Assembly (NCBI GenBank): GCA_028023455.1
Contig: JAQFVV010000256.1
Span: 1,165,001-1,229,000 of the forward strand
Direction of reading: 5' to 3'
Length of the DNA stretch: 64,000 bases
Source: Epiperipatus broadwayi
Lineage: Eukaryota > Onychophora > Udeonychophora > Euonychophora > Peripatidae
In this document: piece after piece, positions 12,210 through 22,729 of the stretch
Layout: each line of letters begins with the position of its first letter
Position numbering within the stretch: position 1 is the first letter of the stretch
Translations under genes and position numbers: made by a program
The notes under the pieces: generated by a model
The model's input: only the letters and a program-made list of their open reading frames with translations
Told to the model about the DNA's origin: nothing
Database searches by the model: none

Positions 12210-13545
12210 TTAATTATAAATTTGTCAAGATGGCATATAAATTTTTAATATTACTTGATTATTGTGGATACCATTTTCATCGTGTGAATGTTATATTAAT
12301 CATCTGTTAATTTCATAAATTAAATCATTTCCAACATTTTGATTTTAAAAAAATGCTATCTTTTTATTTTATGACTTGATCATATCATTTGTAAACCATA
12401 TTAATTTCAGATTACGCCTTATTATATTTTATTATAATTGTTATTTTCATTATAGCAAGTTTTTTTGTAAAGATGTCACATTTTAATCAAAATACATAAA
12501 CTATATAATTTACGGAGGTGTGATTCTTAAACTCAATATTGTTTAATTATGCTATTTCAGCCACAAATGTGTCTTGGGAATCATCTTTTACAAATTTTTT
12601 TACTCATATATTTTAAAGTAAGTGAAATCAAAATTATAAGTTTATCTAAGATATTATTTAATGCATTATTCAAATTTTCAGAAATCTAAATTGTTTTGAA
12701 AATGTGGGAGGAGAATTATGAAGAGATAAAAAATATAGGTTAAATATAACTATATTTTTATTTTCATTAAATATTTTCAATTCTTCTTACAGATATTTTT
12801 TAATGCAAACATAATTTTGAGATTTTTATTTAGTTTTTCTAATCTTGCGTTAGTTTAGATTATTATAGTAACATGAAAATAATACAGATTAATAAGCAGT
12901 ATTTATTGTTACAGTTATGAATAGATTATCAATGTTCTTATGTTTTTTCACTTAACAACTAAGTTTTTAGTATTAGAAAAATAAAGTATAATCCCATCTA
13001 AGATTACCGTAATAAATATAATAAAATATTTTAAAACTACTTTTTGGATTATAGATACATAGACAGCTCAGACTTAGATACTAAGGAATATTGAAAGAGT
13101 AAATCTTCAGTATTTGTCTGAAGATTTGTGATGATGGTATATTATTCAATGTGATATGTTGGACTAATTTCATCATCTATGAGTGAATGTTGAATGTATA
13201 GAACATTTTAAACTTTATTTAAACTTCTCCAAATACTAACAACTTGTTAGTAATAACACACAAATAGTCCAACATATCACATCTAGTAAATCTTCAGTGA
13301 TTTGGAAGATGGCACCCAAAACAATATGGCAGAAATCTTACCGAAATACAAAATGAAGAATAATATTGTATTGAGAATAATTAGAGGACAAAAAAAAAAA
13401 AGAATTGCAAAAAGTAAGTGTTGATATATCACATCATTATATATTAAGAATGATACAGAATTATTTTGAGAGAAAAATAAATGGAAAAATTGTAAAGCTA
13501 AAGGATAACCTAAAAATTAATTATTGAATGACAATAAAATAGAAT
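12210..13545. other. No gene seen
   Basis: Nothing coding. GATATGTTGGACTA (13156) recurs inverted as TAGTCCAACATATCAC near 13265, with a CTTCAGACAAATACTGAAG-like inverted pair nearby, so a decayed foldback of about 110 bp may be present at 13150-13285. Confidence 0.45.
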
Positions 13546-13547
13546 TC

Positions 13548-13761
13548 TTGCTTACAATAACTCCTCTCATATACATTTTAAGGCAAAAAATTTTAATATA
13601 ATTCCTTTATTTTCCTGACAGTTTCAACTGTCCTGCAAGGTAGAGGAGGTTAAGAATGCTCTGATGAAGACCACAGGAGAGGCAAACCTGTCAGTAAAAT
13701 AAAGGAATTATATTAAAAATGTCTGCATTAAAGTGTATATGAGGGGAGTTATTGTAAGCAA
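13548..13761 (+). mobile_element. HhC-type foldback with degenerate hammerhead
   Basis: Inverted arms 13548-13620 and 13688-13761 (TTGCTTACAATAACTCC against its complement). The turn contains CTGATGA (13661-13667), an AGACC-type stem II, CAAACC where GAAACC is expected, and GTC (13690-13692). The stem III spacing is identical to the 41.3-kb ribozyme (AAACCTGTC against AAACCTGTT). About 40 extra bases lie between the left arm and the core. The G-to-C change before AAA would inactivate it. Confidence 0.6.
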
Positions 13762-14215
13762 TATATATGAATATATGAAGAAATGCAAAGGAAGTAAAGG
13801 AGAATAATAAGAATATACTTTTAAAAAAATAGAACTCTATTGGTTTATCATTGAATAAACATCACTGAAATTAAACCATGCTGGTCCCTGACATTTATAT
13901 AGTTAAGAAAAATTGTTTTAAAAAACCCAGCAAATTAATGGCATTACAATGTTTATGTATTGCTGTTATAAACAATACTAACACTGTTATAAATAATATT
14001 ACTAATAAAGAATGTTGATAAAATCTCTGCCCTAAACCAAGTGGATAATCAGTTGCTGTGACTAAGTGATAGCAATAGCAGAAGTTTATCACTGCTTATC
14101 TTTTATTTATTCTAGAATATTTAGAGATGTATTGTAAACTTTAATAAGATCTTTACTCTATTAAATTCAAATATTCATAAAATCTTGCATATTGTTTTTC
14201 ATTTCTATATGTCAT

Positions 14216-14306
14216 AGCATCGGCTGGGAAGCAAACCTGCAACAATCATCTGCAACCAACTGCTTGCTTGCAAGGTGGCTGCACTGACCTTTTGGCTAAC
14301 AATGCT
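14216..14306 (-). repeat. tRNA-like SINE head
   Basis: The minus strand begins AGCATTG and ends CGATGCT, which can pair as a 7-bp acceptor stem (one G.T). TTAGCCAAAAGGTCAGTG resembles an A box and GCAGGTTTGCTTCCCAG a B box. At 91 bases it is too long, and the D and T arms are too poor, for a functional tRNA. I read it as a tRNA-derived SINE head or decayed tRNA copy. Confidence 0.5.
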
Positions 14307-14309
14307 TGA

Positions 14310-15415
14310 CATTTCCATCATTTTTTGTGATCAAAGTTAGCAATGTATATAAGATTTTTTTTCTATAAAAGAGTGCATGATATAAGGGTTATTTGCACCT
14401 GTGTGTCAGGCTCTACTTTTCATCTAAAACTTAGTGAACCTTGAAATTTTTTCAGATCACAAACAAAAACATAGATTTTTATTTCAAATAAATAGCCAAT
14501 TTAGACTGCTATCCAATGGTGATGGGAAATGAGTATTTTGCTATCTTTAGCTAGAGGGAAATGATTTTGTATTAATTTGAATTGGTTGTGTGAGTGATGA
14601 TGTAATTAGTGGGTATTTCTTTCTCATTTCCCAGAAAAAAAATAAAAAAATTTACCTGGGGAAAAAAAACAACTACACCAATATCTTATATATGGCCATT
14701 CATTACAAAGTCGGAAATTGAATCCCCTACAAATTTATGTATTTTAATATGAATTGCAATATGTCTTAACAAAAGATAACATCTTAATAAGAAATAAAAT
14801 ATTATTTTACAAAAAATAATAAAGTTGTTTGATTATAAAATGTAATTGTGTGTATATTATGCTTATTTCTAAAATTTCTGAAAATCCTTTTTTCTGAGCT
14901 GCTATTCTGTAGTATACTCAGGCATATGTATTAAGTGTAGTTTAGATTGGTAGCATTTCAATAGTGAATTATTCTGGGGAATTCCTATCCTGATTCTTAG
15001 TTTGCAGTTATAGTATTGTAAATGAAAAAATAAATTAGATCAATGCAATTAGTTTTGCAATTGGTTGTGCTTCCTTGTATTTATGAAGGTGAGTTGTATT
15101 ATGAGTTCAATTTATATTTAGATGTAATTTCTTTTCATTTTGAAGGTGAAAATCCAAAAATCCATAATACATATTTAAATGTTTTAAATAATATAATAAA
15201 TTTAGGAAAACTGTTCATAAAATTAATAATAATGTTTTCAAACAAATGATAAACAATAAAATAACAATATAAAAATATTCTAAAATAGCTGAATGGTAAT
15301 TTTATTAAACAGGGACTAATAAAATTATTATAACACTTCCTTCACAAATTTTCAAAAGTTTTAACCTCTTGACTTATAATATGTCTAATATATAAGCCAA
15401 TAAACATTACATGAT
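14310..15415. other. No gene seen
   Basis: A+T-rich; the 68-codon frame at 15043 has no recognisable features. Confidence 0.6.
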
Positions 15416-15419
15416 CACT

Positions 15420-15600
15420 AAGATCTAGATGTAGTGCTCTCAGATCCAAGGCTTCTCACTAACGAAGGACACAAGCCAGAAACTAGTCTGTGGATATTGG
15501 ATGAGTAGGCACTAGATGGGGATTTTATGCACAAGGCTTCTGGCATCCATTAATTACTCTAGCTTGCTGTGTGTGGTAATATATATAGTGAGTTTTGCCT
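15420..15600 (+). mobile_element. HhA ribozyme repeat
   Basis: Single-orientation copy running from AAGATCTAG to AGTTTTGCCT. The hammerhead region is 15440-15505: stem I strand ATCCAAGGCTTCTCA, core degraded to CTAACGA, stem II loop, GAAAC and the GTC triplet at 15486-15488, then TGTGGATATTGGAT closing stem I. The core substitutions should abolish cleavage. It lies just upstream of the hAT pseudogene. Confidence 0.75.
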
Positions 15601-15689
15601 AATGTATCATAGTAGGTAGTAATATTTTAAACATTTTTTTGTATTAAAAGTATTTTTGTAGAGAATAAATTTAATAAGCAATTAAAAAA

Positions 15690-17550
15690 TAGCCATGGCA
15701 GATTCTGTGTGGACATATTTCACAAAAGAAAAAGTAAATGTAAAATAAAAATGTTTAAAATATGTAAATAAGTTATTAAATTTGTAAGAGATTATCAACT
15801 AGTGGCCTAATAAAGCATTTGCAACATGTTCACAAAATTAATTTACTAAAATGAAATGCAAATGATGATCAAATTGCTGGTCTAAGCAATATAGAAAACA
15901 TTTCAACAAAATTCTAATATTGTTGTTACTAAAATCAGTCTACATCAGAAATAGTACCAAGACTTGCACCCGTTGATGGATTTTCAATCCAAAGAATATT
16001 TAAAAGTGAATTTATTCACCAAACATTTAAAGATAGGCAATATAATTTACCAATGAGCAAAAATAATGTAATGAAATTAATTCATGAGTTTTATAAGTTG
16101 GCAAAATGTGAAGTAGTAACAAAAATTAAATTTCATAAAAATACTTGCAGAAAATTTAGCCTTACATTAGATAAGTGGATAGCTTTACGGAACCGATGAT
16201 ACTTAAACATAAAACATCTATTTTTATAAATAATACATTAACATAGGATTAATAAGAATTACAGGAAGTTATACAGCTAGTACAATAATTGAGCTAGACA
16301 GTTCAAAACTATCTGATTTTGACATAAATGTATCAGATGTGGTCACATCAACTACTGATGGTGTTGGCATTATGGTAAAATATGGAAAATTGTCTGAATA
16401 TATCAACCAATTATGTTATAAACATGGAATGCATTTAGCTGTAGATGATGTAATTTATAAAAATTGAAAATTATAATGTTGATCAATTTTATAGCACTGA
16501 AAATGAATATAGCTCAACTAATGATGACTTTTTGAATCTGATATTGATGATGAATCAAACAATGCTTTAACCCAAAGATATGAAGTAGAAGATAAAATCT
16601 GCATTGCAAATGCTATGAAAAATTTTAAGTTTTTTAGAACTTCACTAATAAGAAATTCAATATTATAAGAACGTGTCAAGGTAAAGTGTGGTAAAGAATT
16701 AAATTTGATTCTACAGTGCAAGATGAGGTGAAATAGCATTGTGGCCATGGTTGAAAGATTTCTAAAAATAGTTGACTCAGTTTGAGAGGCATTAAAAGAT
16801 TTGAGTTCCTTAACATTACTGGATGACAATAGTATTACAATATTAAGGAATATTTACAGTGTACTAATGCCAATTAAAATAGCTGGAAGTGTTGGGAAGA
16901 CATGATACAAATCAGAGTATGGTCAATGCAATTTTGAAGTTTTTATTTGATTCTTTGCATAAAAATGAGGATAATATTTCAAAACAGTTGTTGAATGTTT
17001 TGAAATTTTATGTCATTGACAAAGAAACCAAGATCTTTTGTCTTTAACAAAATTTCTCCAAACATTGGATTTACAATCTACTGTTACAAAAGATTTATTT
17101 GCCTTCACAATCAATGTGTGCAATTATTTGTTATGCTAGCAAGATTTTTAATAAGTTATTTGACAAAGGTATTGAATGAGATAAAATTGAAAAGAAAACT
17201 CAATGTGAAGATTTATGTGAAAATGATAATGGGCAAGTTTGTGATATAAATAATACATTGGTAGATGCTCTCAATGCAGCATTTAATAAAAAAAATTAAA
17301 AACAAAAACATCAGATAATGTGACAAAAAAATCTACACAACAAATTACAATATGAAAGTATAGGAAACATAACAAAAACTCCATAAGTTTTTTGATGCTT
17401 TGATGACTGTACAGATGACCTCAATTGAAAGACAAAAGGTATTCTCAGCATCATCAAATTTTTGTTTTAAAAAAATCATCATTGAGTGACATCTTTAGAC
17501 TGTCTGGTCTTTTCAAAATGTTATTTTTTGAACAAATAATAAATAAGATA
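15690..17550 (+). pseudogene. Decayed hAT-family transposase
   Basis: A multi-frame reading gives the order expected of an animal hAT transposase with a BED zinc finger. An ATG at 15695 starts MADSVWTYFTKEK (the BED-finger opening). Around 15.95-16.2 kb comes PRLAPVDGFS and then FSLTLDKWIALRNR, the 'sLTlDeWts.rnrrYlni' motif, here broken by a TGA where an arginine codon (CGA) would be expected. Around 16.25-16.46 kb comes GLIRITGSY, DVVTSTTDGVGIMVKYGKLS and CYKHGMHLAVDDV, covering the catalytic-domain 'vtDgasvm...C.aH.iqLav' block. At about 17.42-17.53 kb the hAT C-terminal dimerisation motif (SIERQKVFSASSNFCFK, then LSDIFRLSGL) is readable. Many stops and frameshifts show it is dead. Left and right ends were not resolved. 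Confidence 0.8.
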
Positions 17551-17770
17551 ACCACTAAACATCACATAATTACCATTCCTGCTCAATAGGATTATGGTCA
17601 CTAATTATTAAAGAGTGAAAGACACCAAAAGTATGAATGCTGAACTGAGTTCAGATTTATCCAACTATACAAACCTTGAATTGAAAACATTTTTGTTTTC
17701 ATTTTGGATTCAAAGCTTTATAGTTAGCTAATAGGTAAAGGGTGGCTGCTGGAGGGTTGCATTAGATTCT

Positions 17771-17955
17771 AAGATCTAGGTGCAGTGCTCTCAGATCCAA
17801 GGCTCCTCACTGATGAAATCCACAAGCTAGAAACTAATCTGGGGATATTGTATGAGTAAGCATGAGATATGTATTTTATGCACAAATCATCCTGCATCCA
17901 TTGTTACTCTGGCTTGCACTGAATGGCACTACTGTATGGAGAGTTTAGCCTCTGA
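17771..17955 (+). mobile_element. HhA ribozyme repeat with intact CTGATGA
   Basis: Same repeat downstream of the hAT pseudogene. CTGATGA (17810-17816) and GAAAC (17830-17834) are intact. The cleavage triplet is ATC (17837-17839) in place of GTC, still an NUH site, but stem II (ATC/GCT) is damaged. Stem I is strong: TCCTCA pairs with TGGGGA and ATCCAA faces TTGTAT (consensus TTGGAT). An extra upstream segment GTAAAGGGTGGCTGCTGG (17735-17770) and a further block at 17525-17680 are shared with the copy at 63.6 kb, but there in a different order. Confidence 0.75.
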
Positions 17956-19240
17956 ATAAATAAGATACATGTTTATTGTATGTTTTTGCATTTATTGTAT
18001 GTCTTTTTTAAATGGTGAATTAAATTTGATTTTTTGAAATTTTTTATTTTACTTTTTTTCATTTTTTTTTACAAATTTTTCCTTATAATTTAAATTTTTT
18101 AAATTTCCTGGGAATATTAATTGTTAATTTGTCATTTATCAGGAGCAAAAAATTTCCAGGAAATGTTACCCACTAGATATAATGACTATATAAAATAAAG
18201 AATATGGTTGCATTATAATATGACTTTCTTAACTTGTTGTTTGACATGGAAGACTATTTAAAAGTTATTGCATTATTGCTTCCCAGCAAAATTTTAAAAA
18301 TACAATACCATGATCATAAGAATAATCAATATATTTTTTAACTTTCTGGATGTGATACTATGGAGTCCACCACTGTAAAATCATGTCTCTTATGAGTTGG
18401 ATGTGTGAAATAAATAAACAATACAAGATTTCTAAAAAAAAAAAAGGGGGGCTTTTATCATAAACTTGAGCATGGTTTTTTGTAGTAGAGGTAACCCCTG
18501 TTTATGTTATGTAGAGTATGCCAAAAATATTTTAAAAAAGTGCAACACTGATTACCTCTATTAGGAAGATATTATCAAACACAGAATACATTTAAGAGCT
18601 ACAATAAATGCAATACTGAAGTATTTCAGAATAATAAAAATGTTTTCTGCATAAGTTAAATGGCAGTATTGCAAAATATTAAATAAACAGAATATAGAAA
18701 GTATGTTTGATATGTCAGCATATTTGTGAATCACAGATTGGTTAATAGTCATTGCAAAATTTTTTTATAGTGTATTATCATCATCATTATTATTTTGTCT
18801 TTTAGAATTGGAAGGGCCATACTTGTTTATGAATGACTGATGATGATGAATTGCAACATTTGACATAGTTTTATAATTTAAAATAAGATTAATCAGCAAT
18901 TTTTAAAGCATCAATTGGTCTCAGATCTTGTACCATCTAAATATTTGAACCATTAAAGTACTTTAATTGTTTTTGCCCATTATTTTACAAATGACAACTA
19001 ATTAACATTTGATTTTTAATTAATGATCTAATTTGTTATTATTGAGTAATTATTTATTTTCATGTGATTATTCCAGATATTTGTTTTGATCACATGGTTT
19101 TCAATTACATCATTTCCTATCATTACATTTAATCAGAAAAATATTGACTTCACTATTTTTAATTAATTTACATTTTGATTTTATCATTAATTAGTTGCAT
19201 CAACATAACTCCTCATCAATTCAGATAATTGCCTCTATGT
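17956..19240. other. No gene seen
   Basis: A+T-rich spacer between HhA copies. Confidence 0.6.
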
Positions 19241-19258
19241 CTTTACAGTTTTTATCAA

Positions 19259-19368
19259 ACCATCAAACATCACATGATCACCATTTCTTATGCTTGACTG
19301 ACATCCATTGATTACTCTGGCTTGCACTGAGTGGCACTACTGTATGGAGAGTTTTACCTGTTTTAATA
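19259..19368 (+). mobile_element. HhA 3' copy flanked by 14-bp direct repeats
   Basis: Contains the HhA 3' half (CATCCATTGATTACTCTGG to GTTTTACCTGTTTTAATAAC), preceded by an inverted piece of its tail (CACATGATCACCATTTCTTA). ACAGTTTTTATCAA occurs immediately on both sides (19245-19258 and 19369-19382), a convincing target-site duplication. The ribozyme core itself is missing. Confidence 0.7.
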
Positions 19369-19384
19369 ACAGTTTTTATCAACT

Positions 19385-22300
19385 TTTTACCTTTTTTTCA
19401 TACTTTTAATAGTCTCTATCTAAATATTATTTATACTCTCTACTTGCTCCATTATATTTATTCTTTTCAATGTTTCTACATTGATACTATATTTTTTCAA
19501 CTTATTAATTACCTCTTCTTTTTTTTTTCAAAAGTACATTTACAATGTTTTTTCTATCTTTTTTTCCTTTAATTTTCTAAATTTCTGCTTTTAATAAAAC
19601 ATTTTGTTAGCTTCTTCTCATGCTCAACTTCAATAAGTTATAAAATAATCTTTTGTCTTTATCAAACATCATTAAAATGATTTTAATAGTTATTTTCAAT
19701 CAATTATATTTGATGTTTTTGTAGTTTATTCAAGGCAAAAAATATTTGATATCTTCTTATCACATAATTATAATAAATACTTGTACATCACAAAACATGA
19801 TCTTTATCACATTATTATTATTGTGTAAATACTTATATATCACAAAACATGATCTTTGATGAAGTTTAAAACCAAAATATATTTCTGAAATGATAGCATG
19901 ACAAAGTACCAGTCATTTATGATATTTTGAGAAGTATTGATTAAAATATTAAGTATTTTTGAAATAATAGTGCAACAAAAAAATCCAGCAAAGATTTATT
20001 TATTTATTATCAACAAGTTTCCAAATCATTTTCTCATTCATGATTCATCTTTGCTGTTGTGGCATGATTTAAGCCTGAAAACTTACAGCTGATTAAGGCA
20101 GTGAAATAATTTGTAGGTTCATGTAATTTATTTTCTACATATAAGTCAGACAAAACAATTTTCTGAATCTGTTACAGACTGCATGTTAAAATTCTAGCAA
20201 AATAAGCAAGAATGCTTAGATTCAAAACTTGAGTTCCAAATCAGTAATCCAATTGCAAAATAAATGATTGTGGAAGAACTGCAGTACAGAAGTTCTCTCT
20301 GTTTAGGATTACCTGTACCTTATATAACTAATTCTTTCAAATTAATTTTTCCAAAATTTTATTTAAGTTTTAGATAAATTTTGTAATGCAATATTTTCAT
20401 CATTTTATCTTAAGTTTAATTTTTTTGTAATGTTGATCTCACAAACTACTAAGCAGATCATTTTGTGAAAAAAAAAATACTTTTTTAAAATCTTTACCAT
20501 GATAAAAAGCACTATTGTTAATATATTTCTAAGAATTAATAACCCCAAAATGATATTGGGAATGTGTTTTAAATAATTAATATGATGGAGTCAGTGAAAC
20601 CACAAATGGCTTTCTGCTGATCAAAGACCTCTCCCATAAAATTTCCCTTATCTGTATCTCATTTCTTATCTATACATATTTCTCTTGCTATCTTTTTTTT
20701 ATCCTGTCCTCTCATTTATCCAATGTCCATTGAATTAATAACTTGCATCATCTATTATATTGTCTTCTCATAATGTATCTTGATTATATCTCTTAAAAAA
20801 AGTTTTTGCTTTTAAACTTTTTATATAAATCTATTTTCTGATTTAGTATATTTTTCTCAAATATTCTTTGTTCTGTTTTAGCTCTTCTTCTTTTTATCTG
20901 AGCCCAAGATTTATACCATATAAGAATGGGAAGTGTATTTATGTATTAAATAACTTATTTTACCGATGAGTTCCTCACCAAATTGATTTTAAGTTTTTTC
21001 ATTTCTTCTATTATAAACTCTTTGCATATTAATAATATATGGCTTCAATATTTCAAAATATAGTTTTTAATTGAAATGCTATAATAAATTGTATTAATGA
21101 ATGGCTACTAGTGATAAACTACCAATGATGATTAGTATTAACATCATAATCATATTATTGAATTGCTTTTAATTATCCCAACATGTCTTCAGAAAAACAA
21201 ATTATGACCATACTTTCTTTGGAAAAATGATCATTTACATACAGTAATTTCAATTATATATGAACACCATCACTTTTGGAAATTAATTCTCATCCTATTC
21301 CAGAACCATCTAATGTAACATTGAATAATCAAAGTAAACTAAATGGTAGTATTAATATATCTGCATGCCTAATTGTTTTTGATTTTCCTTCATCAAAGAG
21401 GGCTTTGAATTCAAAGTACAAACTCAAGAGTTCATGCATCTAGAAGCTATCTTTAATTTTTTTTTACTATTAAACAAATAGCTAAAGTTCAATGTTGTAA
21501 GATTTTGAATCCAATTCTACTTTCCTGCTTAGATTTCAGTATTATAAAATTAAAAATACATAAGTGTATTAGTGCCATTTCCAAAATCCCCACTGATGAA
21601 AATATAAACAAAAAAAAAATGATTAGGATATGTGAATATATTAACACTATATCTAATGTTCATTACTGATGGTAGATAGCTCTGGAGTATGTGTATAAAA
21701 ATCAGCAGAGAAAATTATGTGATGTATTGTTGGTTATTCTTTCATATACACTAAGCAAGTAAGTAAATGATTAATAATAAATTTAAAGTAAATACTTGTA
21801 AAATTATTATTTAAAATAGTTGCTTCACAATGCTTTATCCATCCTTTATTAAAACTTTGCCATTCTAATATATTTTTTATTCATTTTATAAGAATTTTAT
21901 TAATAATTCTTCTAGCCCTTTGAATTCCTATTTCATCCTCCGTTTGCTGTAAGAGACATGATTTAAACATTTGCTTCTAAAATATTTTTTTATTAAATTG
22001 GTGTTCTAATCATTTTCTACGCTAATATTTAAATAAGGCAGTCATAAACTATGAGCTATATGACCAAAACATAAATGACACCCCTTTTGCGAGTTGGATC
22101 ATGATAGTATTACTTTACTTCAAATCCATATTTAATGGTCAGTTAAGACTAGCTATAAATTGGATATCTGAACAACATTTTAAGCTTGTTTTTAAAAAAT
22201 CCACAGTTACCTGTAAAGATTTTATTTTAAGTGCTAAGTTTAAATGCCACGTTACATGTACTGAAGAAATAAAATTGTATTTTTCAAAATCTATTAACAA

Positions 22301-22610
22301 CATTTACATTAAATATATATATATACCGTTTTGAATATTATGAAAGTAAAAAAGAAAATTATATCAACTGAAATGTTATTTCCCAAGATAGCACAAACCC
22401 ATGCATCTAGTTTATAGAATACTATTTAAATGAAAATCAATACTTTCCTCAACTTCGAGCTTATAAGTCCATTTCTCAATTTTGATTGAACAGGTAAGCC
22501 ACCTCGGGCTCATAAACTTTCAAATAAAAAAAACGATTTCTTAATTTTCAGAATGTCACTGACAGCTGACCACATGTCTTTGTTAACACGACACAGCTTC
22601 TTTGTTAATA
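19385..22610. other. No gene seen
   Basis: Mostly featureless. Around 20880-20960 the minus strand reads NTLPILIWYKSW, faintly like a LINE '.ilPillYg..sW' block, but too short to call. Confidence 0.5.
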
Positions 22611-22616
22611 CATGAC

Positions 22617-22724
22617 CTGCGAAGTTTTTCAAATAACCTCTTGCAGTCCTTCACACTCCTGAGACTAATGAATCCAGTCATCTTACTCCAGGAACGATTA
22701 ATCAATAATTTAGCGACAAAAAGA
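22617..22724 (-). CDS. Candidate Myb/SANT-like exon on the minus strand
   Basis: On the minus strand, TTTTATTCTAG precedes and GCAG|GTCATG follows a 108-bp open stretch with fewer A+T-rich codons than its surroundings. It encodes about 35 residues including RSWSKMTGF and SLRSVKDCKRLFEKLR. The spacing of a tryptophan followed by I/M, then RS.kdCk..Fe.LR, is what the second and third helices of Myb/SANT DNA-binding repeats look like. Downstream on the same strand another frame reads NKDMWSAVSDILKIKK, which might be a continuation or chance. It would belong to a separate gene on the opposite strand to calsequestrin, or be a processed or decayed fragment. No partner exon was found. Confidence 0.3.
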
Positions 22725-22729
22725 CTAGA

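Noticed and set aside
15420-17955. The two HhA copies as long terminal repeats of one element
   Set aside because: They are ordinary dispersed HhA repeats, differ from each other as much as from unlinked copies, and bracket a hAT DNA transposase, not retroviral genes.
18836-18860. CTGATGATGATG word as a hammerhead core
   Set aside because: No stem II hairpin or GAAA at the right spacing and no complementary flanks.
20880-20960. Minus-strand LINE-like PILIWYKSW
   Set aside because: Too short and not followed by other reverse-transcriptase motifs.
21585-21625. CCCCACTGATGAAAATATAAAC as a hammerhead core
   Set aside because: No stem II or second core half follows. The preceding CCCCA is suggestive of HhA stem I, but nothing else matches.
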